A stretch of 64,000 nt of DNA, taken from NCBI RefSeq assembly GCF_004364175.1, contig NZ_SNZW01000014.1:186001-250000 (forward strand), given 5' to 3'. Position numbers and translations under genes: made by a program. Source of the DNA: Maribacter caenipelagi (lineage in GTDB: Bacteria; Bacteroidota; Bacteroidia; Flavobacteriales; Flavobacteriaceae). The notes below the pieces were generated by a model, which worked only from the letters and a program-made list of their open reading frames with translations, did no database searches and was not told the DNA's origin. The first letter of the stretch is position 1. Every line of letters begins with the position of its first letter. Shown piece after piece: positions 42,993-51,063 of this stretch.

Positions 42993-44065
42993 AATTCTGC
43001 CAAACCATATTCATTTAAAACGATATCCCATTCTTCGGTTTCCATTATTTCAAGAATTCGTTGGGTGAAGCGTTGTTCCAATTCTACATGTGTTTTTGGG
43101 AGTGCAAAGGCATAGAACTGAATATCAAATTTTACTGGTAAGAGCTTTAAATTATGTAAAGTAGAATCTCGTTGAATTGCATATTTTAAAATAGGCTCAT
43201 CGTATATAAAAGCCTTAATTTTACCTTCATTCAACTCTTTTAAACCAGTCGGTACATTGGGATATGAATGAAGATCCTTAAAGAAATGTTCTGATAAAAA
43301 ATTTTCGGTACCCGAGTTCCCAATGGTACCTACTGCCCTATCTTTAAATTCGTTAAACCCATCAGGATTGTTGGTTAACTGATTTACTGTTAAACTAGAT
43401 GCAATACTCGCTGTCAATCCAGAAATAAATAGTAGTCCGCCAAACATTAGAACCAACGCTGTTATCTTTCCAGATTTGGTAACAGGCACCTTATCGCCAT
43501 AACCCACAGTAGTCAAAGTTACAGCAGACCACCACATACCGTCCCACAAACCCCTACCGCCAGGTCTAAATACATCAGGATTCTTTCTACGCTCAAATAG
43601 CCATCCTAAAACTCCAAATAAAAATATGATAAATAGCAATATGAGCAACCCACTTAGAAATTCGAAATTTAAAAAACTGCCTATAAACGACTTTAATCTA
43701 TCAAAAGAAGATATCTCGGCAATAGCTATGGTAGCATTAGAAGCATAAAAAGAATGTGTAAACTCCATCTCTTTACTACGCTGACTGGTAATGGTCAACG
43801 GATTAATACTTATATCAATACCTCCAGTACGCAAAGAATCTAACAATGTTGGAAACTCCATAGGTATCATGTCATATTCAATATTCAAGTCTTTGGCAAC
43901 CCTTTTCCATAACCAGAAATTGAGCCCATCTGCATAATCACCGTTGTCAACTATAAAAGGCGCGGCGGCAGTGTAGCCGATACGTAATTTTCTGTCATCA
44001 ATTTGACTGGTTACTGAGATTGAAATTAATAATACAATTACAATTATAAGAGTTCTCATATACAC
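42989..44065 (-). CDS. GluR0-like ligand-gated potassium channel
   Basis: The 358-residue protein combines a signal peptide (residues 1-20), ligand-binding half S1 (about 23-120), membrane helix M1 (136-157), a pore loop with the potassium filter TVGYGD (186-191), helix M2 (201-224) and ligand-binding half S2 (225-355). S1 has LTITSQR, where Arg96 matches the amino-acid carboxylate-binding arginine of glutamate receptors. S2 has AFIYDEPILKY, the match of the amine-binding acidic residue. This is the layout of Synechocystis GluR0. A second ATG at 44059 gives nearly the same protein. Confidence 0.85.
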   Translation of the reverse strand: MYMRTLIIVIVLLISISVTSQIDDRKLRIGYTAAAPFIVDNGDYADGLNFWLWKRVAKDLNIEYDMIPMEFPTLLDSLRTGGIDISINPLTITSQRSKEMEFTHSFYASNATIAIAEISSFDRLKSFIGSFLNFEFLSGLLILLFIIFLFGVLGWLFERRKNPDVFRPGGRGLWDGMWWSAVTLTTVGYGDKVPVTKSGKITALVLMFGGLLFISGLTASIASSLTVNQLTNNPDGFNEFKDRAVGTIGNSGTENFLSEHFFKDLHSYPNVPTGLKELNEGKIKAFIYDEPILKYAIQRDSTLHNLKLLPVKFDIQFYAFALPKTHVELEQRFTQRILEIMETEEWDIVLNEYGLAEF

Positions 44066-44170
44066 GGTCGGGTTTACATTCTTTTAAATATAATCATTTT
44101 AGAAAGTCTAGGCAGATTATAATAATCAGGAAAAATGAAGTAAGTTTAACTACTTAAAGCAATTATTGGT

Positions 44171-44596
44171 ATGAATATTAAACTAATAACTTTTAACGAA
44201 GTAACCGCAGATCTGCAATCTCAACTTACTGAACTCTATAAACAATTGAATGCTGAGTTAACACAATTAGATCTGGCAACCGCACTTTCAGATTATAATA
44301 CCACAGATGTTGTAATCTGTATGGATGATGATAAATTAGTTGGTATTGCCATGATGGCAAAATACAAAGTAGTTTCTGGACACAAAGGAATGATTGAAGA
44401 TGTTGTGGTATCTTCTGATTATAGGGGTCAAGGTATTGGCAGAAAGCTAATGGAGAAACTTTTAGAGAAAGCAGAAAAATCCAAACTTGACGATGTTCTA
44501 TTATTTAGTGGTCATCACAGAACTGCAGCAATTTCCTTGTACAAAAGCTTAGGATTTAAATTAAAAGAGAGCGGTATGTATATTAAAAAATATTAA
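44171..44596 (+). CDS. GNAT family N-acetyltransferase
   Basis: The 141-residue protein has the acetyl-CoA loop in VVSSDYRGQGIGRKLMEKLL (V-x-x-x-x-R-G-x-G-x-G form) and the closing ISLYKSLGFKLKESGMYIKK. The substrate is unknown. It ends 9 bases before the convergent repressor gene; a weak AT-rich hairpin (ATTAAAGT / ACTTTAAT, 44592-44610) spans that junction. Confidence 0.8.
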   Translation: MNIKLITFNEVTADLQSQLTELYKQLNAELTQLDLATALSDYNTTDVVICMDDDKLVGIAMMAKYKVVSGHKGMIEDVVVSSDYRGQGIGRKLMEKLLEKAEKSKLDDVLLFSGHHRTAAISLYKSLGFKLKESGMYIKKY

Positions 44597-44605
44597 AGTT
44601 ATACT

Positions 44606-45373
44606 TTAATTAACCTTCTTAACATGTTGTAATTGATCTTTCAACTCTTTCATCGATTCTTGCAATTGACGTAATAATCCGTTATCTGTAGTGGCATCTA
44701 CATTAAAAGTAATCTTACTACTTACCTCCCATATTTCCTGAATCTGAAATGGTTTAATATCATAAGGCGGATAGGTTTCGTTTAAAGATATTAGCGTTAT
44801 ATTATTAGAGTTCGGTCGCTTTTCTACTTTCTTAACCATGATGGAATCTTGTAATACAACAACGTACATTTTATTTGCACTCACATAATCTATATGCTCT
44901 ATAGCCCTTGCCAAAACCCACTCACCCGGATGTAGATTGGGCAACATACTATCACCCTCCACCTGAAAACCTCGATAGGTTGCATTTCTAAATTCTGGAA
45001 TTGGTAAATCAAATGCAGGTAATTGTTGATACCAACTGGTATCTGATATATTCTGAGGATAACCAGCAGCCGCTTTTGCATTAACAAGAACCATATTTTC
45101 ACGATTTGCAGAATCGACGGTTACCACTTTAGGTATGACACTGGTTCTTGAAGTTTCTAAATACTGTTCATCACTTTCACCAAATAACCAAAGCGGATTA
45201 ATTTTAAACTGTTTCAGCAACTCTAAAACTACTTTACCCGAAAGTTTAGTTCTACCACGCTCAATATCTGCTGTAGTATTAGAAACACCAATAAGTGCTG
45301 CAAAATCAGCTTGAGTGAAGCCTAGCTCCCTTCTTAAATCGGTAAATCGCTTTAATGTCAGTTCGTTTTCCAT
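44606..45373 (-). CDS. HTH-S24 repressor with LexA/CI-like autocleavage domain
   Basis: The 255-residue protein has an N-terminal helix-turn-helix of XRE type (FTQADFAALIGVSNTTADIERG) and a C-terminal S24 peptidase domain. The cleavage site is probably Ala103-Gly104 in KAAAGYPQ, the serine is Ser142 (VEGDSMLPNL) and the base is Lys181 (SIMVKKVEK), about 39 residues later as in LexA. It therefore has all parts for RecA-stimulated self-cleavage. It is divergent from the radical SAM DNA-repair gene, and operator-like repeats lie between the two. I infer that it represses that operon and itself. Confidence 0.82.
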   Translation of the reverse strand: MENELTLKRFTDLRRELGFTQADFAALIGVSNTTADIERGRTKLSGKVVLELLKQFKINPLWLFGESDEQYLETSRTSVIPKVVTVDSANRENMVLVNAKAAAGYPQNISDTSWYQQLPAFDLPIPEFRNATYRGFQVEGDSMLPNLHPGEWVLARAIEHIDYVSANKMYVVVLQDSIMVKKVEKRPNSNNITLISLNETYPPYDIKPFQIQEIWEVSSKITFNVDATTDNGLLRQLQESMKELKDQLQHVKKVN

Positions 45374-45417
45374 AATCTTTTCCGCTTCAATAAAAATTTT
45401 AATACCTCTTTATACTT

Positions 45418-45447
45418 CAAATATAATGATTATGGATTATATCCAAA
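45418..45447 (-). promoter_or_regulatory. promoter of the S24 repressor
   Basis: A -33 TTTG (45447-45444) and a -7 box TATATTTG (45425-45418) lie 18 bases apart on the minus strand. Operator copy 1 (45434-45444) sits between them, so binding there would block RNA polymerase, consistent with autorepression. Confidence 0.7.
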
Positions 45448-45505
45448 ATATTATTTGGATTATTTCCATAATTAGGATTATTTCCATAATTTTGGATTAA
45501 TTACC
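45434..45505. repeat. four-copy operator-like repeat array
   Basis: Four copies of GGATTA(T/A)(T/A)T(C/A)C occur at 45434-45444, 45457-45467, 45475-45485 and 45494-45505. The first three have the dyad GGA-N5-TCC; the fourth reads GGATTAATTACC. Spacings are 23, 18 and 19 bases between starts. The array fills the gap between the divergent repressor and radical SAM genes. Confidence 0.75.
45487..45494 (+). promoter_or_regulatory. -7 box of the radical SAM repair operon
   Basis: TAATTTTG matches TAnnTTTG and ends 18 bases before the ATG at 45513. Operator copy 3 is just upstream and copy 4 overlaps its end, a position for repression. The -33 element is poor. Confidence 0.6.
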
Positions 45506-45512
45506 AATTGCT

Positions 45513-46772
45513 ATGGATTTTAATCGAATAAAAGAAAAATTAAATATATTGGCAGATGCGGCCAAATACGATGTGTCTTGCTCAAGTAGTGGCAGTAACC
45601 GTAAAAACAAGAATAATGGCTTAGGTGACACCGGTAATGGTATTTGCCATACCTATACCGAAGATGGTCGTTGTGTTTCTCTATTAAAGATTCTTCTGAC
45701 CAATCATTGCATTTTTGATTGTGCTTATTGTGTTACCCGAAAAAGCAACGACATTCAAAGAGCTGCATTTAAAATTCAAGAGGTAGTTGATTTAACTATC
45801 AATTTCTACAGAAGAAATTATATTGAAGGACTGTTCTTAAGTTCGGGGATTTTCAAAAGTGCAGACCACACTATGGAAAGACTAATTGCCGTTGCTAAAA
45901 AGCTTAGAGAAGAAGAAAACTTCAACGGATATATTCATCTTAAATCTATACCTGGCGCAAGTGATGAATTAATGTATGAGGCCGGTTTATATGCTGATCG
46001 TTTATCGGTCAACATTGAAATCCCCACTATTTCCGGCCTTAAACTTTTAGCTCCAGATAAAAAACATGAAGATTTCATTAAACCAATGTTAAAGGTGAAG
46101 AATGAAATCATTCGATATAAAGAGGAGCGTAAAATTATCAAAAGCACCGCAAAATATGCTCCCGCAGGTCAAAGCACCCAAATGATTGTTGGTGCAACGG
46201 GCGAAAGTGATAAAGATATCATGTATTCTGCTACTCATTTTTACAAGAACTTCCAGATGAAACGTGTGTATTACTCTGGTTATGTGCCTATATCTACAGA
46301 TAGCAGATTACCCTCTTTGGGTTCTGAAGTTCCAATGCTACGTGAGAACCGATTATATCAAACAGATTGGCTACTTCGATTTTATGGGTTTAGCGTCAAT
46401 GAAATTCTAGACGCCGATAATCCGAATTTAGATATGGATATTGATCCTAAATTGATGTGGGCACTTCGAAATTTAAACCATTTTCCAGTTGATATCAATA
46501 AAGCAGAACCACGAATGTTGGCAAGAATTCCAGGTATAGGAATGGGCTCAGTTCATAAAATTATTAGCGGAAGAAAGTACCGTAGTTTAAACTGGGAACA
46601 TCTAAAAAAAATGGGGATTGCTCTTAATCGAGCAAAGTATTTCATTATCTGTAACTCCACTGATTGGGAACGAAGAGATTTAGACGCAGCTAGCATAAAA
46701 GGAATGATTCTTCAATCTCAAAATAGCAAATTCAAAAATCAGTATAACAATCAATTATCGTTATTTAACTAA
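45513..46772 (+). CDS. putative DNA modification/repair radical SAM protein (TIGR03916)
   Basis: The 419-residue protein has a radical SAM Fe-S motif Cys66-X3-Cys70-X2-Cys73 (NHCIFDCAYC) and a C-terminal helix-hairpin-helix (LARIPGIGMGSVHKIISG). The N-terminal part opens with KLNILADAAKYDVSCSSSG, typical of this family. In bacteria such proteins are paired with TIGR03915 proteins, as here, and a role in DNA repair or modification is presumed from the pairing and HhH motif, not proven. The ATG follows the operator array by 8 bases. Confidence 0.85.
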   Translation: MDFNRIKEKLNILADAAKYDVSCSSSGSNRKNKNNGLGDTGNGICHTYTEDGRCVSLLKILLTNHCIFDCAYCVTRKSNDIQRAAFKIQEVVDLTINFYRRNYIEGLFLSSGIFKSADHTMERLIAVAKKLREEENFNGYIHLKSIPGASDELMYEAGLYADRLSVNIEIPTISGLKLLAPDKKHEDFIKPMLKVKNEIIRYKEERKIIKSTAKYAPAGQSTQMIVGATGESDKDIMYSATHFYKNFQMKRVYYSGYVPISTDSRLPSLGSEVPMLRENRLYQTDWLLRFYGFSVNEILDADNPNLDMDIDPKLMWALRNLNHFPVDINKAEPRMLARIPGIGMGSVHKIISGRKYRSLNWEHLKKMGIALNRAKYFIICNSTDWERRDLDAASIKGMILQSQNSKFKNQYNNQLSLFN

Positions 46773-46981
46773 ACTAATAATTTAATTAAAACCAAAGACT
46801 ATGGAAAATATGAATAACACCTTGAACTCGACAAATATTTCAATTTCAAACAGCGTTATTGACCGTAGTCAGAGTCAAATATTAGCGATAGGATACCATA
46901 TGGTATTATTAAAGACTAAAATTAAAAAAAGGCTAAAAATTGTATCACGAATCTTTTTCTTCAACTTCTAAAACTTGTTAT

Positions 46982-47758
46982 ATGAATGCTTCAAAAACTT
47001 TAGTTTACGATGGTAGTTTTAATGGTTTTTTAACTGCTGTATTCATAGGCTTTGAACAAAAGCTTACGCATGCCGATATTCAAAAACAAGGACAATTACA
47101 AAGTGGACTTTTTGCTGAAACGGAAACAATTTTCACCAATATTGAAAAAGCACAAAGGGTTTGGAACGGTGTTCGAAATAAAAGTAATTCTGCTATAAAA
47201 AATATTTATTTTGCCTTCTTGAGCGAACAGAATAATATGGAAGCTCTAATCTACCGTTACATTCAAAAATTGATGGGAAGTAAATATAAGGGAGCAACTG
47301 ACTTTAGTGATGATGGAGTTTTAAAAATAAATCAACTTGCACATAAGGTTGGAAGAGAAAAGCATCGTATGGAAGCTTTTGTACGATTTCAATTAACAAA
47401 AGATGATGTTTATTTTGCGAATATAGAACCCGATTTTGATGTACTACCTTTAATCTCCAAGCATTTTAGAAATCGTTACGCTGACCAACAATGGATTATT
47501 TATGATCTCAAACGTAAATACGGACTATTCTATGATTTGTATACTGTTGAAATCATTTCATTAGATTTATCAGATATTCACACTAATAGTATTGAGAAAA
47601 GTTTTGCATTTACAGATGCTGAGTATGAATATCAAGACCTTTGGAATAATTATTTTAAAAGCACAACTATAAAATCTCGTATTAATAACAAGCTACATGT
47701 TCAACATGTACCAAAGCGTTATTGGAAATATTTATCTGAGAAGAAAGAAGCAGTATAA
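46982..47758 (+). CDS. TIGR03915 (DUF4130) family putative DNA metabolism protein
   Basis: I start this 258-residue protein at ATG 46982 (MNASKTLVYDGSFNGFLTAVF), the family's usual opening. The TTG at 46940 would add 14 unrelated residues. The C-terminal part has the family segments KVGREKHRMEAFVRFQ, PDFDVLPLISKHFRNRYADQ and WIIYDLKRKYGLFYD. It is the standard partner of the radical SAM protein upstream and probably acts with it. The two are 209 bases apart, further than in many genomes; a 56-codon ORF (46801-46971) fills part of the gap. Confidence 0.82.
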   Translation: MNASKTLVYDGSFNGFLTAVFIGFEQKLTHADIQKQGQLQSGLFAETETIFTNIEKAQRVWNGVRNKSNSAIKNIYFAFLSEQNNMEALIYRYIQKLMGSKYKGATDFSDDGVLKINQLAHKVGREKHRMEAFVRFQLTKDDVYFANIEPDFDVLPLISKHFRNRYADQQWIIYDLKRKYGLFYDLYTVEIISLDLSDIHTNSIEKSFAFTDAEYEYQDLWNNYFKSTTIKSRINNKLHVQHVPKRYWKYLSEKKEAV

Positions 47759-48229
47759 TATTTAACGTCATATTATATTGAAATGTATTTCAATTGTACT
47801 TAACAATTTTGATTATTAAGACAATTGTTTGCTTCAATAAATAGTTGAATTTTAAAATTAGATGAGAAATATCCTCTTAAATCAGTGCTCTTTCATCTTC
47901 CAAGATTTCCGCCTCAGAATTACATTAAAAGTATAGGAGAATGAACCAAATTTAAATAAATGGCTAATGAATAACTTCATTAGTTTTTACACAAATACCT
48001 TATTCAATACTTTTTCTACTAAACAATTTGATTTGTCAATAAATAGCCGATTATGACATTGGTCATATTTCATGAAATACACCCATCGTAGCTTTACCAT
48101 TGAAATCTTAAAATGAAGTTTTACCATCCATAGTATTTTGGCGAATCTTTATGAAAGAGATTTAATCCTTTTCTTAATTTGCTTATTAGAAATGCAATCT
48201 GACCTCCAGTAATTATAAAATGTAAAATT
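47759..48229. other. intergenic region with two inverted repeats
   Basis: This stretch of about 470 bases holds no credible gene. Visible are a dyad ATTGAAAT-gt-ATTTCAAT at 47777-47794, which may be the end of the repair operon, and a palindrome TATGAC-attg-GTCATA at 48052-48067. The rest is AT-rich and featureless. Confidence 0.5.
48052..48067. promoter_or_regulatory. 16-nt palindrome, possible CRP/FNR-type operator
   Basis: TATGAC-attg-GTCATA has perfect 6-bp arms and a 4-nt centre, the size of sites used by dimeric regulators of the CRP/FNR family. It lies 163 bases before the OsmC gene. The regulator is not known. Confidence 0.4.
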
Positions 48230-48640
48230 ATGAGTTATCAAATAGAAGCTTCTTCCACTTACCATAGTGATGCTGTAATTCATATAAAAGAATCTAATAT
48301 AGATTTTGGAACTACTACCGAAACATCTGAAGTGTTGCCCAACCCTGCAGAAGTGTTCTTAGGCTCTTTTGCCGCTTGCATGCTTAAAAATGTAGAACGC
48401 TTTTCTAAAATGATGAAGTTTAAATATGAAAGAACCACATTAGAAGTCAAAGCAGAACGACTAGATAATCCACCAAGAATGGATAACATTATTTACAACT
48501 TGACCATTTACAGCGATGACGAAAAATTAAACACCTCGCTTTTGAAAAAGAATATTGAAAAACACGGTACCATCTATAATACCGTTAAACTTTCATGCGC
48601 GATATCTGGCAGTATTAAGACATTTTCAAACATTAATTAA
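48230..48640 (+). CDS. OsmC family peroxiredoxin-like protein
   Basis: The 136-residue protein has the two conserved cysteines of the OsmC/Ohr superfamily, Cys50 (LGSFAACMLKN) and Cys123 (KLSCAISGS), and the overall alpha/beta order. It should reduce organic hydroperoxides in the cytoplasm. The YhfA-type subgroup seems more likely than Ohr, because of the PAEVFLGSFAAC sequence. A possible operator lies upstream. Confidence 0.8.
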   Translation: MSYQIEASSTYHSDAVIHIKESNIDFGTTTETSEVLPNPAEVFLGSFAACMLKNVERFSKMMKFKYERTTLEVKAERLDNPPRMDNIIYNLTIYSDDEKLNTSLLKKNIEKHGTIYNTVKLSCAISGSIKTFSNIN

Positions 48641-48685
48641 GTTCAAGTACTTCAAGAACTAAACATCAAGCTTTAGAAATTTTAC

Positions 48686-49690
48686 CTATCGTACTAATCT
48701 ACCCGTGATATTACCGGCAATTATATTGTTGACTTCAGTAACCGTAGCAAAATTTACATCGCCTTCATATGTATGTTTTAAGGCACATGCCGCGCTAGCA
48801 AACTCTAATGCTTTATAATCGTCATACTGTTGTAAACCATAAATTAATCCTGCAGCAAAGGCGTCACCTGTTCCAATACGGTCAACAACATGGGTAATGT
48901 CGATATCTTCGGTTTCTTTAAATTCGACACCGTTCCACATTCTAGCTCGAATTTTATGCCATGAAGAATTCAATGAAGTTCTAATTTTATCGAAAACTTT
49001 TTCAATAGACGGAAACTGAGCTATTAACTGTTTACTAGCTTCAATAAAATCTTCATTGCTATAGCCAAAATTTGTACCTAACACCTCATTAATTTCATTG
49101 ACACCGCCGATAAAAATCGTAGAATAATGTAAGAGTTCAATTAGTGCTTGTTTAGGATCTTGACCATATTTCCATAATCCGCTACGGTACGTAGGATCAG
49201 CAGAAACAGCTAAACCTTTTTCCCTGGCTAATTTTAAACCCTCTTTTAATACGTCAAAAGCTCCTTGAGACAAGGCCGGTGTAATTCCCGTCCAATGCAT
49301 CCACTCTCCATCTTCTAATGCATTTTCCCAATTCACTTTAGATGGTTCTATTTCAGAAAATGCGGAGTGGGATCGGTTATAAGAAATCATACTTGGTCTA
49401 ATAACTGCGCCTACTTCCAGAAAATAGACTCCCAAAGGTCTTTTAGATTTTACGATAGAAGATGTGTCTACACCAAACTTTTGAATATAGGTCATTGCGG
49501 TATCTCCAATAAAATCATCAGAAATTGCACTTATATGTTTTACATTTCCTCCAAAATTAGAAATGGAAATACCCACATTCAATTCTGTACCTCCAAAATA
49601 AAATTCAACAATATTCGATTGAACGAATTTTTTGTTACCACGTGGAGAAATGCGCATTAAAACTTCACCGAATGTTATAATCTTGCCCAT
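48686..49690 (-). CDS. kdgK: 2-keto-3-deoxygluconate kinase (PfkB family)
   Basis: The 334-residue protein is a PfkB sugar kinase. It has the opening IITFGEVLMRISPRG and FGGTELNVGISISNFGG, and the catalytic Asp and ATP site in DRIGTGDAFAAGLIYGL. The LMRISPRG start is typical of KdgK relatives in Flavobacteriaceae, where it serves alginate and pectin degradation. Other keto-sugar kinase roles are possible. No uronate or alginate genes are in the window. Confidence 0.75.
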   Translation of the reverse strand: MGKIITFGEVLMRISPRGNKKFVQSNIVEFYFGGTELNVGISISNFGGNVKHISAISDDFIGDTAMTYIQKFGVDTSSIVKSKRPLGVYFLEVGAVIRPSMISYNRSHSAFSEIEPSKVNWENALEDGEWMHWTGITPALSQGAFDVLKEGLKLAREKGLAVSADPTYRSGLWKYGQDPKQALIELLHYSTIFIGGVNEINEVLGTNFGYSNEDFIEASKQLIAQFPSIEKVFDKIRTSLNSSWHKIRARMWNGVEFKETEDIDITHVVDRIGTGDAFAAGLIYGLQQYDDYKALEFASAACALKHTYEGDVNFATVTEVNNIIAGNITGRLVR

Positions 49691-49950
49691 AATATAATTT
49701 TAAACCTAAAATAGTTAATGAAAAAGTAAAAACCATAGTTGTTAAAAAATATATCAACATCAGAATGAAATGAATTATTATCATACCGAGATACTTAAAA
49801 GATTAAAATTTATAAGAACATTTAATCTCCTTATTTGTAGGATACGTTAAACGAATAAAAACAGTTCTTCTATTTTAATTGTTGCAGTAAACGTTTATAG
49901 AATATATAAAAAGTGAATATTAATTAATGTATTTAAGTGGTAGTAATAAG
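49691..49950. other. intergenic region, AT-rich, no gene
   Basis: The stretch between the kinase and the promoter of the alpha/beta hydrolase has no credible gene, terminator or repeat that I can see. Confidence 0.5.
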
Positions 49951-49981
49951 TTGTACAATGCACGATATCTTCGTATCTTTT
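49951..49981 (+). promoter_or_regulatory. promoter of the alpha/beta hydrolase gene
   Basis: TTG at 49951-49953 and TATCTTTT at 49974-49981 (one mismatch to TAnnTTTG) lie 20 bases apart. It predicts transcription near 49988 and thereby excludes the upstream in-frame ATG at 49927. Confidence 0.55.
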
Positions 49982-50007
49982 ATTTTCATCTTCAAAAAGT
50001 TTTCATA

Positions 50008-51048
50008 ATGCATTTAAAGTCTACCTTTTTTATATTACTTATATGTATTACGCATGCAACTATTGCTCAAAAAAAAATTGCTGAAGAAAAGTTTATAACA
50101 ATCGGGGGTATTGAACAGTGGGTAACAATTAAAGGTGATGACGTTAACAACCCTATTGTACTTATCATACATGGTGGACCAGGAAGCACTATGAGCCACT
50201 TCAAAGATGATGTTTACGAAGATTGGAAGAAAGAATTCACTATAGTTCACTGGGACCAAAGAGGTGCCGGTAAAACTTTTGGAAAAAACTGCCCGAAGGA
50301 TATTAATAATGAGTTTTATTTGAATAATCCGTTGACAATTAACGAAATGACCAATGACGGTATTTTGGTAACACAATATCTTTTAAAGCAATTAAATAAG
50401 AAAAAAGTAATACTAATAGGAACCTCTTGGGGCTCAATACTGGCTACGGAAATGGCTCAAAAGAATCCTGATTTATACCATGCGTATATCAGTCATGCAC
50501 AATTTATAAACTTTTCTAGCAATATTGAAAATGCATATTTCGGGGTGAAAAAAATGGCAGAGCTTAATGATGAAAAAACTATATTGGATAAATTGAATAA
50601 TTTGGGTGCACCACCATATAAAAAAGCTAAAACTTACGGACAATTGTTACGTGTCATTAAACAATACGAAAGAGAAAATGCTACTCCAGCGCCTTCTTCT
50701 TGGTATAAAGTGGCAGCAGCATATGAGAATAATGAAGATAGTAGAGATAGATATAATGGTGATGATTACTCTTTTTTAAATCTCGTTGGCGATGATGAAA
50801 TGGGTATAAAATCAATGGTTAGCAATATCAACTTTGAGCATACTGCAGTCGTCTTTAGATTGCCTATTATTATGATTCAGGGCAAGTATGATATCTTATG
50901 CTCTGCAGACCTGAACAAACCATATTTTGAAAAAATTAGGGCCCCTAGAAAAGAATATTTCACTGTTTCTAATGCAGCCCATGGTTATAATCAAGCTATA
51001 ATTGATAAGCAATATGAAATTGCTAAAGCTCTTAAAGTTCAAAATTAA
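50008..51048 (+). CDS. secreted alpha/beta hydrolase (proline iminopeptidase-like)
   Basis: The 346-residue protein has a Sec signal (STFFILLICITHATIAQ). The oxyanion region is HGGPGSTMSHF, the nucleophile elbow is GTSWGSILA, the acid lies in GKYDILCSAD and the histidine in NAAHGYNQA. HWDQRGAGKTFG is as in S33 proline iminopeptidases. It is predicted to be periplasmic; the substrate is unknown. The start at 50008 agrees with the promoter. Confidence 0.78.
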   Translation: MHLKSTFFILLICITHATIAQKKIAEEKFITIGGIEQWVTIKGDDVNNPIVLIIHGGPGSTMSHFKDDVYEDWKKEFTIVHWDQRGAGKTFGKNCPKDINNEFYLNNPLTINEMTNDGILVTQYLLKQLNKKKVILIGTSWGSILATEMAQKNPDLYHAYISHAQFINFSSNIENAYFGVKKMAELNDEKTILDKLNNLGAPPYKKAKTYGQLLRVIKQYERENATPAPSSWYKVAAAYENNEDSRDRYNGDDYSFLNLVGDDEMGIKSMVSNINFEHTAVVFRLPIIMIQGKYDILCSADLNKPYFEKIRAPRKEYFTVSNAAHGYNQAIIDKQYEIAKALKVQN

Positions 51049-51063
51049 AATGTCGTAAGAAAT

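Noticed and set aside
44592..44610. Terminator between the GNAT and repressor genes
   Set aside because: The hairpin is 8 bp, AT-only apart from one or two pairs, and overlaps both stop regions, so it is too weak to list as a terminator.
44606..47758. Reading the S24 repressor as a prophage CI gene
   Set aside because: There are no integrase, terminase, structural or replication genes nearby, and its divergent partner is a conserved repair pair.
49367..49660. 97-codon plus-strand ORF
   Set aside because: It is antisense to the start of the PfkB kinase and shows no protein-like pattern.
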